Part shown: positions 35,658 through 43,545 of the stretch, piece after piece
Layout of the letters: each line of letters starts with the position of its first letter
Position numbering within the stretch: the stretch's first letter is position 1
Made by a program: the position numbers and the translations under genes
Source of the DNA: Enterococcus mundtii
Lineage (GTDB): Bacteria > Bacillota > Bacilli > Lactobacillales > Enterococcaceae
Reading direction: 5' to 3'
NCBI RefSeq assembly: GCF_003957375.1
Contig: NZ_CP025473.1
Location: 124,001-188,000 of the forward strand
Length of the DNA stretch: 64,000 bases
The notes under the pieces: generated by a model
Seen by the model: only the letters and a program-made list of their open reading frames with translations
What the model was told of the DNA's origin: nothing
Database searches by the model: none

Positions 35658-35686
35658 AGTCTACGATAGAGTAGCCACTTTGTCAA
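35658..35686 (-). promoter_or_regulatory. Promoter of the riboswitch operon
   Basis: On the minus strand a perfect TTGACA (35686-35681), 17-base spacer and TAGACT (35663-35658). Confidence 0.7.
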
Positions 35687-35834
35687 TGAGAAACTACATT
35701 TTTGCAGAAAAAAGTTGATAAATAAAGAAAAATACTGTTTATTTAATTTCTTTCATGAAAAAAGGAAAAGAGAATGTTTTCAAAAAAAGAATAATTATAC
35801 ATTTTATGCAAAACTTAAATGATAGTAAAATAAC

Positions 35835-35869
35835 GAAAAACAGACTGCAAAATCACGCAGTCTGTTTTC
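35835..35869 (-). terminator. Hairpin terminator
   Basis: ACAGACTGC pairs with GCAGTCTGT and a TTTTT run follows on the minus strand. Confidence 0.8.
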
Positions 35870-35888
35870 TTTTTTATCTAAAAATATT

Positions 35889-36185
35889 TTAAGCTGTAGC
35901 TTTCTTAGGTTCACGACCAAGAATGGCTTGTAAAATAACTGTTACCCCATAAATAGCTAAAACGAGATAGATCAAACTAGAGTATTGTGTGATCCCCCAG
36001 CCCCATGTGCGATAAACAACTAATGTAATTGCTAGAACAATTGCTGCCAATACATTGAAAAAGGCAAACGCCCATAGATTTCCATTTTCTTTACGTACTA
36101 AATAGAAGATAGAGAAATAAATACTTAATGCTAACCAAGCGATACATGCTAAAATAACGCCCCAATAAATTAAGAATGCAACCAT
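35889..36185 (-). CDS. Hypothetical membrane protein, 98 residues
   Basis: Three hydrophobic segments (about residues 2-30, 38-58 and 68-88) with aromatic-rich loops such as YRTWGWGITQYSS and a basic tail REPKKATA. ATG start after GAGGTGAATCAAT. It is monocistronic, between a terminator and the divergent sirtuin gene. I do not recognise the family. Confidence 0.7.
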   Translation of the reverse strand: MVAFLIYWGVILACIAWLALSIYFSIFYLVRKENGNLWAFAFFNVLAAIVLAITLVVYRTWGWGITQYSSLIYLVLAIYGVTVILQAILGREPKKATA

Positions 36186-36361
36186 ATTGATTCACCTCAT
36201 TTCATACTAAAAATATACAGATCATTGGTATTGTAGCACGTTTTCATTGTTTTGTCAGTGATGTTTGTGAGTATTTTCTCAAAAAAAATCTCTGAATTTT
36301 CATTCGATTGAGGGTATGTTTCATTTTATTTCGATTATAATAGAAGAGAGGTGAGTGATAA

Positions 36362-37078
36362 ATGTTGGAACAAACAATTGAAGAAGCAGCGACAGCGATA
36401 ATTGAAAGTCAAAAACTGACCTTTCTAACAGGGGCAGGTGTGTCCACACCTTCTGGAATACCTGATTACCGTTCACTAACAGGTGTTTATCAAGGGCTGG
36501 ATCGTCCAGAATATTTATTGAGTCATCAAGCGATGGATGAAGAACCACAAAAATTTTATTCGTTTCTCAAACATCTTTATCATCCCGAAGCACGCCCGAA
36601 TATCATCCATCGAGAAATCGTAGAGTTGGCTAAAGAAAAAGAGGTATGGGTCGTTTCGCAAAATATCGATGGGTTACATGAGAAAGCTGGAAGTAAAAAA
36701 CTAGTTAATTTTCATGGGAATCTGTATCATTGTTATTGTCGAAACTGCCATCAACCTGTTGACTGGCAAGATTATCTTACCAGTGATAAGCATCAACTGT
36801 GTGGTGGCCAAATTCGCCCAGATATTGTGTTATATGGAGAAGGGTTCCAGGATGAAGTATTAGAGCAAGCAGCTTTTGCTGTCAGTCAGGCCGACTTGAT
36901 TGTGATTGTAGGGACAAGTTTCCAAGTCCATCCTTTTTGTGATTTGATCCAGTTTCGCTCACCACAAGCGAAACTATTAGTCATCAATCAGACCCCTGTC
37001 TATCTATCAGAGGCGTACCGATTTGTCCAAACAGATGGAACGAAGGTGTTCAAAAAAGTACAGGAGAGTGTAAAATGA
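36362..37078 (+). CDS. NAD-dependent protein deacylase, Sir2 family
   Basis: 238-residue sirtuin that removes acyl groups from lysine while consuming NAD. Motifs: [15 protein letters not shown] at about 22-36, SQNIDGLH near 99-106 and the catalytic His in FHGNLYHC near 119. The zinc-binding region has a clear CRNC pair but the second pair is reduced to a single Cys ([10 protein letters not shown]), which is unusual. GAGAGGTGAGTGATA precedes the ATG. Its stop overlaps the next gene (ATGA), and niaR follows, so NAD use and NAD-precursor control are in one operon. Confidence 0.9.
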   Translation: MLEQTIEEAATAIIESQKLTFLTGAGVSTPSGIPDYRSLTGVYQGLDRPEYLLSHQAMDEEPQKFYSFLKHLYHPEARPNIIHREIVELAKEKEVWVVSQNIDGLHEKAGSKKLVNFHGNLYHCYCRNCHQPVDWQDYLTSDKHQLCGGQIRPDIVLYGEGFQDEVLEQAAFAVSQADLIVIVGTSFQVHPFCDLIQFRSPQAKLLVINQTPVYLSEAYRFVQTDGTKVFKKVQESVK

Positions 37079-37911
37079 CAGCTAAAACAGAAAAAGAAAA
37101 AATGATTGCAGGCGAACTTTATTTTGCGGGTGATCCAGAATTATCAGCCGATAGAAAATTTGCTCGAAGTCAAAGCCAGATCATCAACCAAGCGGAAACA
37201 AGTGAACTTCGCAGTCAATTACTTAAAGAGACATTTGGTGCTACCGGCGAGAAGATTTATATGGAACCGACAATCAATTTTGATTACGGCTATAATATTT
37301 ATGTAGGTGAGAATTTTTATGCGAACTTTAATTGTACATTCTTAGATGTCAGTACGATCAAAATTGGTGATAACTGCATGTTTGCCCCTAATGTTCAGCT
37401 TTATACTGCCACACATCCACTACATCCAGTGAAGCGAAATAGTGGGTTAGAATTTGCTAAACCAATCGAGATCGGCAATAATGTGTGGCTAGGTGGTGGA
37501 GTGATCATCACACCTGGAGTGACTTTAGGAGACAATGTCGTGGTCGGGGCGGGAGCAGTCGTGACCAAATCGTTCCCAGATAATGTAGTAATCGCAGGGA
37601 ATCCGGCACGGATCATCAAACGCATCGATGAACCAATGCCTGAAGAGGCATTGGAAGAGTTGAGACAATCGATTGATCAAATCGATCACCAATTAGTAGA
37701 ACTACTTGAAAAAAGAATGACTACCGTCACGAAGATCGGTGACGTCAAACAAGCAACTAACCAAGCGGTTTATGATAAAAAAAGAGAACAACAAGTGTTG
37801 GATAAAGTTGCTAGTTGGTTGAAAACACCAGAATACAGTGAGACGATCTTAGCTACTTATGCAGATATCATGAAGCACTCACGAAACTATCAAAAGAAAC
37901 GAATGGAGTAG
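37075..37911 (+). CDS. Maltose O-acetyltransferase fused to a chorismate mutase-like domain
   Basis: 278 residues. The first about 187 are a hexapeptide-repeat sugar O-acetyltransferase (Maa/LacA type): Mac-domain start [17 protein letters not shown], then [19 protein letters not shown], the His in YTATHPLHP and the repeat end [13 protein letters not shown]. The last about 85 residues, from [20 protein letters not shown] through [14 protein letters not shown] to [15 protein letters not shown], form an AroQ-type chorismate mutase domain. The ATG overlaps the sirtuin stop. Whether the mutase domain is active is unknown; the needed Arg and Lys positions appear present. Confidence 0.88.
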   Translation: MTAKTEKEKMIAGELYFAGDPELSADRKFARSQSQIINQAETSELRSQLLKETFGATGEKIYMEPTINFDYGYNIYVGENFYANFNCTFLDVSTIKIGDNCMFAPNVQLYTATHPLHPVKRNSGLEFAKPIEIGNNVWLGGGVIITPGVTLGDNVVVGAGAVVTKSFPDNVVIAGNPARIIKRIDEPMPEEALEELRQSIDQIDHQLVELLEKRMTTVTKIGDVKQATNQAVYDKKREQQVLDKVASWLKTPEYSETILATYADIMKHSRNYQKKRME

Positions 37912-37915
37912 ATAA

Positions 37916-38443
37916 ATGATTGAAGGAGAAACTCGCCGAAAAGAAATTATTGAAACGCTAGTTGATGCAGAGAAACCTGTCAGTGCCAGTAAGTTTGCTA
38001 CTCGTTTTGGTGTCAGCCGCCAAATCATTGTAGGAGACATTGCGTTGCTACGAGCGGCAGGAGAAGCGATCGTGGCGACGGCCAGAGGATATCTTTTGGA
38101 AGATGAACAAGCCAAAAATGGGTTCATCAGTAAAATCGCAGTACAACATCAGAGAGAACAAACAGAGGAAGAATTACAGTTGATCGTTGCTCATGGTGGC
38201 GAGATACTAGACGTTATCGTTGAGCATCCCTTGTATGGCGAACTGACAGGAATGCTTCATATCAAGACAGCAGAAGATATTCGTTCATTTATGAAACGTT
38301 ATCGGAAAAGTCAGGCTTCGTTATTGTCTGAATTAACGGATGGGATCCATCTGCATACGATCCGTTACTCACATAAGGAAGTATTGCAACAAATCAAACA
38401 AGGCTTGGCAGAAGCAGGTATCTTGTTCGAAGGGAATCAATAA
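37916..38443 (+). CDS. niaR: NiaR-type transcriptional repressor of NAD biosynthesis
   Basis: 175-residue regulator with an N-terminal HTH_11 domain (KPVSASKFATRFGVSRQIIV at about 21-40) and a C-terminal 3H domain, named for its conserved His residues, seen here in VAHGG, VEHPLYG and IHLHTIRYSHKE. In firmicutes it senses nicotinic acid and represses niacin salvage and uptake genes. It starts five bases after the acetyltransferase-mutase fusion and ends the sirtuin operon at the following terminator. Confidence 0.9.
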   Translation: MIEGETRRKEIIETLVDAEKPVSASKFATRFGVSRQIIVGDIALLRAAGEAIVATARGYLLEDEQAKNGFISKIAVQHQREQTEEELQLIVAHGGEILDVIVEHPLYGELTGMLHIKTAEDIRSFMKRYRKSQASLLSELTDGIHLHTIRYSHKEVLQQIKQGLAEAGILFEGNQ

Positions 38444-38451
38444 TTTACTTT

Positions 38452-38501
38452 ATGAGATTGAGATAGGAGTGTTTTTACTTCTATCTCAATCTCATTTTTT
38501 C
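38452..38501 (+). terminator. Hairpin terminator after niaR
   Basis: ATGAGATTGAGATAG pairs with CTATCTCAATCTCAT and is followed by TTTTTTC. Confidence 0.88.
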
Positions 38502-38594
38502 TTTATTTATAAAATAATTGATTTATGCTATGGCAAAACTTTAACTATACTGAACAGAAATGCTACAAATACTTTTATTGAAAGAGGGAGAAAA

Positions 38595-38880
38595 ATGCTT
38601 CGAGGAACAAATCAAAAAAATTCTTTGCTTTGGAGTAGCTGAAAGCAATTTGGAACAACAGTTGAATGATAGAGAACTCAGGAAAAAAACAAATCCATAT
38701 GACCCATTGGTTTATATGGACGGGTTAGTCGACGATCTCATTCAACAACCTTTTGAGAATTTCTCTCTTCAACCTAAAGAGTTGATTGACCAAATAAAAG
38801 CAGGTAGCAAATATCCACTATGGGAAGAGATTCAAGCCATCATGATGGAGGACCCAAGGTTTCAATTGCAAAGCAAGTAA
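38595..38880 (+). pseudogene. Partial paralogue of a domain of the 813-residue protein, probably frameshifted
   Basis: An ATG at 38595 behind GAGGGAG opens MLRGTNQK, but the coding continues only in the next frame, after an A7 run at 38607-38613: KKILCFGVAESNLEQQLNDR, then NPYDPLVYMDGLVDDLIQQP, to 38880. With A6 the two would join into about 94 residues. The sequence aligns with residues 444-525 of the large protein downstream (LKHILIFGEDKNRKGL and IPYDPKVYIEMIFHALKKRS). It may be a remnant of a duplicated gene, or a small partner protein. Confidence 0.5.
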
Positions 38881-38974
38881 ACGGTCCGTGTCAAGGAGCC
38901 TTCTCGCTGACTAAGTTAAAAATACGTATTCGAAAACGAATGGATAAAAAATAATAATTATTTGGAGGTCAACG

Positions 38975-41416
38975 ATGTTAGATCAAACAACAACTGACTC
39001 AACGAATGAATTTAGAAAAAAATTGGATATATTAGCTTTGTCTTTATCACTACAAGAAAATATCAATAATTTTGGTTTAAATAAAGATTATCAATTATTA
39101 TTCTCAACGTATATTCAAATGATTCGTGATGATCAAGATGATTTTTTTATTGAAAAGAGACAAAAAGAAAATATCATTGAATCGCTAAATCGGACAATAG
39201 ATTTTTATGATTTTGAGAAAATAGAACAAGTTCAAATGATCTTGGAAAAATTGAGAAATAATGATCCAACAGATTTCATACTTATTCCCTCTTCATTTTA
39301 TCCAGGGGAGTATGGAGAGATTTCGTCGCATACATGTGGATTAACAGTCTATAAAAAGAATAACTCTTTTGTAATTATGAAGGTGGATAAAGAGAAAGGA
39401 TTCGATGATCAAACTGTTTCTTATTTTGAGATTCCTCCAACAAATATTTTGAAATTAAGTCAACTATTTCTTGATGAGCGATTTCATGAAGTTCGAAAAC
39501 CCTATTTTGTATTGAACAGATTAGCAACTCTTTCCATCCAAAACGAATCGATCGGTATACCGGCCATCACGATGAAAGGACAAAAGAGTGGAAATTGTTC
39601 CGTTAGCGAAGTCGATGCTTCTTTAAAAACAATTTTATATAATTGTAGAAAAGATCTCTTTTCTTTAGATACGAGTGAGCAAGTGACGCCTAAATGGCAT
39701 TCAGAACATGCTGAATCAATTTTGGAAATGCGTAATCGATTTCTGATTGCTTTAAAAGGAAAGAATCCAGAGCTAAATCGGCAGTTGGATTATATATACC
39801 TTTATTATTTATGTAAAAAAGGGCAGCTCAAAAGTGAATTTTTAAAAAATATTTATACTAAAAATCGTCGATGGCATCTACAAATTCAGTTTCTTTTTAA
39901 GGAAGATCCATATATTTCAGCAATATTCAATAATCCTGGACAACTCCCAACTATAGATGAGAACCTGATCCAAGAAAAATCCAACAATATCATTAAGTCA
40001 CTGGGCATTCATTCTACGAGTAAGCTTGCAGAGTTTTCTGCTGATGATTTAATAGAATATCTTAATCGAAAAAAGTACATAACCAATATAATCAATGGTC
40101 GTTTACCATTTATCCAGGTTCCGATAGCTAAGGAAATGATCCAACGAATGATAGCTAGTTTAGAAAAGAAAAAACAGGAAGTACAAGGGGAATTACACCA
40201 ACGCAAAGTATCAAAAGAAAGAAAGATAGAACAGAAACTGAGCGAACCTGTATCGATCCATGACCCGCAGAAAATGATTTCTCCAATAGAAAAAAATGTC
40301 GAGAACTTAAAACACATATTGATTTTTGGTGAAGATAAGAATAGAAAAGGCTTAATTGAAAAATTGGATCATTTAGATCATAGACAAAAAAAGATACCCT
40401 ATGATCCGAAAGTCTACATAGAAATGATTTTTCATGCCTTAAAAAAGCGTTCATTTAATTCCATGGATTTAGAAAGAGCAATACAAGACAATCCTCTACT
40501 TAAAGAAATCATTCACGTAATAAGAGAAAGTACAGATTTGAACTTAAATGCTGTTTATCCAATGCAATTATTGGAAGAGAGCCAAAAATATGCACAAACA
40601 ATGGAACCTGATAATCAAATCCTTGAAGAGATTGCAGATGCGGGGATCCAAAACCTATTGCTCCATCATTCTGAATTGATCCTGATTGAAGCGGTAAAAA
40701 AAAGAGAAGAGGTTGAGATATGGGTACCATTAGATTCGCTTCATCAGCAAATGGATCAAATAATGGACGGTTTTAGAAATGATGTGTTTGATCATGCTCT
40801 GCGAGTTTTGTATCTTCAAAGAAATCAACTACAAGGTAGACTTGTTTTTTGGAAAAATGAGCAAAGAGTAGTTGCGCCATGGGAGCGTGAGCCAGAATTA
40901 TGGGCAAATCGTGTGCCAAAATCAGTTATCAAAAATAACACCTTTCCTATAGAGGTAACCAAAAAAGCAACTATCGATGTGCTTCCACCGTTAAATGAAG
41001 AGACAAAGAAATATGAACGGACATTCACTTCGCTAGATACGATCGAACCACAAAAAGCTAAGGTAGTAGTCAATGATAACCTTAAGGATTTCAAGAGTGT
41101 CGTTACCCAATTAAGCACGATAGTAAAAGAAGACCAAGTTATAGTGGCCAAAATTCGTTCAAATGAACAGAAGAGTGAATTGGACAATCTTAAAAGATGC
41201 TTATTTGGAAAAGAAACTTCACAAAATAAGGAAGGGGTTATAAAGGAATCCTTAGATGAGCTTAAGCTGTGCAAAAATGTAAGTACGCTATTTGAACAGA
41301 TAGTGCCTGAAACCAGAGGCAAAATGAAGCTAGAGCCACTACAAAAACCAATAAAACGAGTGGTTGATCAAGCGACTGATCAATCAATTCAAAAAAAAGT
41401 CAAACGTATCAAATAA
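38975..41416 (+). CDS. 813-residue protein of unknown function, possible papain-like effector or toxin
   Basis: A large soluble protein with TTGGAGG before the ATG. No signal peptide or membrane helix. In the N-terminal third there is SSHTCGLTVYKK (His119) followed by a beta hairpin, then QKSGNCSVSEVDASL (Gln203, Cys208); a His segment followed by QxxGNC is seen in permuted papain-like peptidase domains of bacterial effectors. The middle (about 385-425) is charged and coiled-coil-like. Residues 444-525 are duplicated in the partial gene upstream. The C terminus is basic (RVVDQATDQSIQKKVKRIK). I do not recognise a named family; the protease idea is inference from motif order only. Confidence 0.7.
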   Translation: MLDQTTTDSTNEFRKKLDILALSLSLQENINNFGLNKDYQLLFSTYIQMIRDDQDDFFIEKRQKENIIESLNRTIDFYDFEKIEQVQMILEKLRNNDPTDFILIPSSFYPGEYGEISSHTCGLTVYKKNNSFVIMKVDKEKGFDDQTVSYFEIPPTNILKLSQLFLDERFHEVRKPYFVLNRLATLSIQNESIGIPAITMKGQKSGNCSVSEVDASLKTILYNCRKDLFSLDTSEQVTPKWHSEHAESILEMRNRFLIALKGKNPELNRQLDYIYLYYLCKKGQLKSEFLKNIYTKNRRWHLQIQFLFKEDPYISAIFNNPGQLPTIDENLIQEKSNNIIKSLGIHSTSKLAEFSADDLIEYLNRKKYITNIINGRLPFIQVPIAKEMIQRMIASLEKKKQEVQGELHQRKVSKERKIEQKLSEPVSIHDPQKMISPIEKNVENLKHILIFGEDKNRKGLIEKLDHLDHRQKKIPYDPKVYIEMIFHALKKRSFNSMDLERAIQDNPLLKEIIHVIRESTDLNLNAVYPMQLLEESQKYAQTMEPDNQILEEIADAGIQNLLLHHSELILIEAVKKREEVEIWVPLDSLHQQMDQIMDGFRNDVFDHALRVLYLQRNQLQGRLVFWKNEQRVVAPWEREPELWANRVPKSVIKNNTFPIEVTKKATIDVLPPLNEETKKYERTFTSLDTIEPQKAKVVVNDNLKDFKSVVTQLSTIVKEDQVIVAKIRSNEQKSELDNLKRCLFGKETSQNKEGVIKESLDELKLCKNVSTLFEQIVPETRGKMKLEPLQKPIKRVVDQATDQSIQKKVKRIK

Positions 41417-41418
41417 GA

Positions 41419-41685
41419 ATGGTAGAAACGAATGATCGAAGCACGAACACTAGAAAGAAAGCTAAAAGTAAATCCCATTGCTTTAGTAGTATTGTGACTC
41501 GGTTCAATAATCTATTTAAAAAAGGGAGAAGCATTCCAGCAGAAAATGAGACAACCAAACAAACCAATCCAGAAAACGTTAGGATGGCTACATTGTTAAC
41601 TGATTTCCGACCAACTAAATTTGGAAAGAATTTCGGGATACCCCAGAAAAAAACATACCAACAAAAAACAATGTCGGAACGTTGA
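41419..41685 (+). CDS. Possible small basic protein, 88 residues
   Basis: Opens two bases after the large gene with MVETNDRSTNTRKKAKSKSH. Basic and low in hydrophobic residues, with SIVTRFNNLFKKGRSI and RMATLLTDFRPTKFGKNFG. No ribosome site of its own, so it would depend on coupling with the upstream gene. It may be real or part of the decaying region that follows. Confidence 0.3.
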   Translation: MVETNDRSTNTRKKAKSKSHCFSSIVTRFNNLFKKGRSIPAENETTKQTNPENVRMATLLTDFRPTKFGKNFGIPQKKTYQQKTMSER

Positions 41686-42175
41686 GTAACCAAAATCCGA
41701 AGGACAAGATGACTGAAAGTGGTAATGATTTCAACAAATAAGCAGAGATGCTTGCATTGTTTTTTTCTTTAGAAAAAGAATAAAAGACTATGAAGACTAT
41801 AGTAAAAAGTTTATAAGACAACAATAAGATAAGCAAAGCAAGAAAGATCGAGCAACGCTGATGTCTGTGCCAATGCAAGGTTTTTTGAAAATGAGAATTG
41901 AACAAGTAGGAAATCCCGAAACAGTCAATTATCGATGGAAAACTTAATGTAGCTGAGGTGAGCGCACAACTAAAAACGTGTAATCAAGTTCTTCTTCAAC
42001 AAGATAAATAACTTCTACGAACATAAGCGAAATCCCTCTTGTAGAGAGAATAAAACAGAAGATGTTAGACAAACAAAAGAAGCTTGAGTTTGAAAAAAGA
42101 GTGACTATGCTCGCATTATTGTTAACTTTAGAGACAAAGGACAAAGAGTTTGTCCAGATAGCTGACTATAAATGA
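41686..42175 (+). pseudogene. Decayed coding region with repeated motif
   Basis: One frame reads as protein interrupted by several stops: NVGTLSNQNPKDKMTESGNDFNK, stop, AEMLALFFSLEKE, stop, KTMKTIVKSL, stop. Near 42026-42175 another stretch is open: SEIPLVERIKQKMLDKQKK, then VTMLALLLTLETKDKEFVQI; the ATG at 42062 gives 37 residues. MLAL(F/L)(F/L)(S/T)LE occurs in both, which suggests two related small genes that have decayed. (No single piece is offered as functional.). Confidence 0.4.
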
Positions 42176-42230
42176 TTGATATCCACGGACGTAAAATGCT
42201 GGAATCAGAGATGATCTTTTACGGTAGAAA

Positions 42231-42277
42231 AAATGAACAGAGAAAAGCAAATGAAGTTGCTTTTCTCTGTTCATTTT
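42231..42277. terminator. Bidirectional terminator next to def
   Basis: AATGAACAGAGAAAAGCAA pairs perfectly with its complement around a 6-base loop, with A and T tails on both sides. Confidence 0.9.
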
Positions 42278-42292
42278 TGTGATTATCCATTA

Positions 42293-42856
42293 TTACTCGA
42301 TCACCAAGACGCCTTCTTTTAAGGCAAAAGGATTTTGGTCGTTGATATGGTCATAGAACATTACGCCATTGATATGGTCAATTTCATGTTGCACCACGAT
42401 TGATTCGTAATTCTTTAAACGGATTTTTTGTTTCTCCCCATTTTTGTCATAATACGAAAGCGTGATTTTTGCATGGCGCACAACATACCCAGGAACTTCA
42501 CGATCGACTGATAAACAGCCTTCACCTTCACCCAAGCAAGCATTCTGGACGGAATGGCTCAAGATTTTTGGGTTATACATGACCGTACTCAACGTCGGTT
42601 TTGTGATTTCTGGATCTGGATTTGGTACGTGGACCGCAATGATCCGTTTTGAAATATCAAGCTGGGGCGCAGCTAGGCCGACACCACCACGTAAATTTAA
42701 TTCTTCTGCTTTGATTGGATCTTGACTATTTTTAAGAAATTCCAACATTTCTTCTCCTAATAAAAGATCTTCCTCACTGAGTGGAAGAGTGACTTCTTGC
42801 GCGACTTCACGTAATGTTGGATTGCCTTCTCGAATAATATCATCCATTGTGATCAT
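42293..42856 (-). CDS. def: Peptide deformylase
   Basis: 187-residue metalloenzyme removing the N-formyl group from nascent proteins. The three motifs are GVGLAAPQL near 58-66, EGCLSVDRE near 112-120 and [10 protein letters not shown] near 155-164, giving the Cys and two His metal ligands. The length and the insertions fit the type II enzyme of Gram-positive bacteria. ATG start after AAAGGGGTACATATTCC. No fmt gene is adjacent. Confidence 0.96.
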   Translation of the reverse strand: MITMDDIIREGNPTLREVAQEVTLPLSEEDLLLGEEMLEFLKNSQDPIKAEELNLRGGVGLAAPQLDISKRIIAVHVPNPDPEITKPTLSTVMYNPKILSHSVQNACLGEGEGCLSVDREVPGYVVRHAKITLSYYDKNGEKQKIRLKNYESIVVQHEIDHINGVMFYDHINDQNPFALKEGVLVIE

Positions 42857-42972
42857 GGAATATGTACCCCTTTCTTATCAAACACTCTCTTTTCGGTTAA
42901 TAGTTTACCATAAATTTGAAAAAGTAGTAGCCTGATTGTTTAATCAACTAGATTTTCTTAAGGATTCTACAC

Positions 42973-43001
42973 TTGATTTATTAGAAAGATTCAGGTAAAG
43001 T
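42973..43001 (+). promoter_or_regulatory. rpsO promoter
   Basis: TTGATT (42973-42978), 17-base spacer, TAAAGT (42996-43001). About 90 bases of leader follow. Confidence 0.5.
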
Positions 43002-43098
43002 ATAGCTGTATGTTTAAAGCATATGTCCTGTTACTTGGTTAAACGAATCACCAACGTTTTACTCAGTCACAGGGGAATAATTAAACGAGGTGAAAGAA

Positions 43099-43368
43099 AT
43101 GGCAATTTCAAAAGAACGTAAAAACGAAATCATCAAAGATTACGCACGTCATGAAGGAGATACTGGTTCTCCAGAAGTACAAATCGCTGTATTAACTGAA
43201 GAAATCAACCACTTGAACGAACATGCACGTGTTCACAAAAAAGATCATCATTCATACCGTGGTTTGATGAAAAAAGTTGGTCATCGTCGTAACTTGTTAG
43301 CTTACTTACGTAAAACTGACGTTCAACGTTACCGTGAATTGATCCAACGTCTAGGCTTACGCCGTTAA
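43099..43368 (+). CDS. rpsO: 30S ribosomal protein S15
   Basis: 89-residue S15, an early-binding protein of the 30S platform. [21 protein letters not shown] and the [19 protein letters not shown] block are characteristic. ATG at 43099 after GAGGTGAAAGAA; the GTG nine bases earlier lies in that ribosome site. A terminator and a long hairpin separate it from pnp, the usual rpsO-pnp arrangement. Confidence 0.97.
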   Translation: MAISKERKNEIIKDYARHEGDTGSPEVQIAVLTEEINHLNEHARVHKKDHHSYRGLMKKVGHRRNLLAYLRKTDVQRYRELIQRLGLRR

Positions 43369-43378
43369 TTTTTAACAG

Positions 43379-43409
43379 AAAGTGGGGTTCGCGTGAATCT
43401 CACTTTTTT
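43379..43409 (+). terminator. rpsO terminator
   Basis: 12-bp stem AAAGTGGGGTTC/GAATCTCACTTT with two G-U pairs, then a T run. Confidence 0.8.
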
Positions 43410-43432
43410 ACTTTAAACTATCAAACATTTCT

Positions 43433-43525
43433 GTGAATCAGCTCGATGGACTCCTACTAACCAAATGAAAGGTGCAAAAGCTCGCTTTCGCGGTTTTCGT
43501 TTGTTTAGTAGCGTCTAGCGTTCAC
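43433..43525 (+). promoter_or_regulatory. Long imperfect hairpin in the pnp leader
   Basis: GTGAA/TTCAC, CTACTAA/TTAGTAG (43454-43460/43505-43511), then CAAATGAAA/TTTTCGTTTG and an inner AAAGC/GCTTT stem form one long arm ending ten bases before the pnp ribosome site. It could be a double-strand RNase target for autocontrol, as known for E. coli pnp; that role is inference. Confidence 0.55.
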
Positions 43526-43545
43526 GAGAAAGAAAAGGAGTATTT

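Noticed and set aside
35251-35718. 155-residue plus-strand open frame
   Set aside because: It is the complement of the lysine riboswitch and promoter; no ribosome site and no protein-like composition.
41409-41905. Two hydrophobic minus-strand frames of about 95 residues
   Set aside because: They mirror A-rich plus-strand sequence, which makes antisense frames look hydrophobic; no ribosome sites and stops in the plus-strand relics explain the openness.
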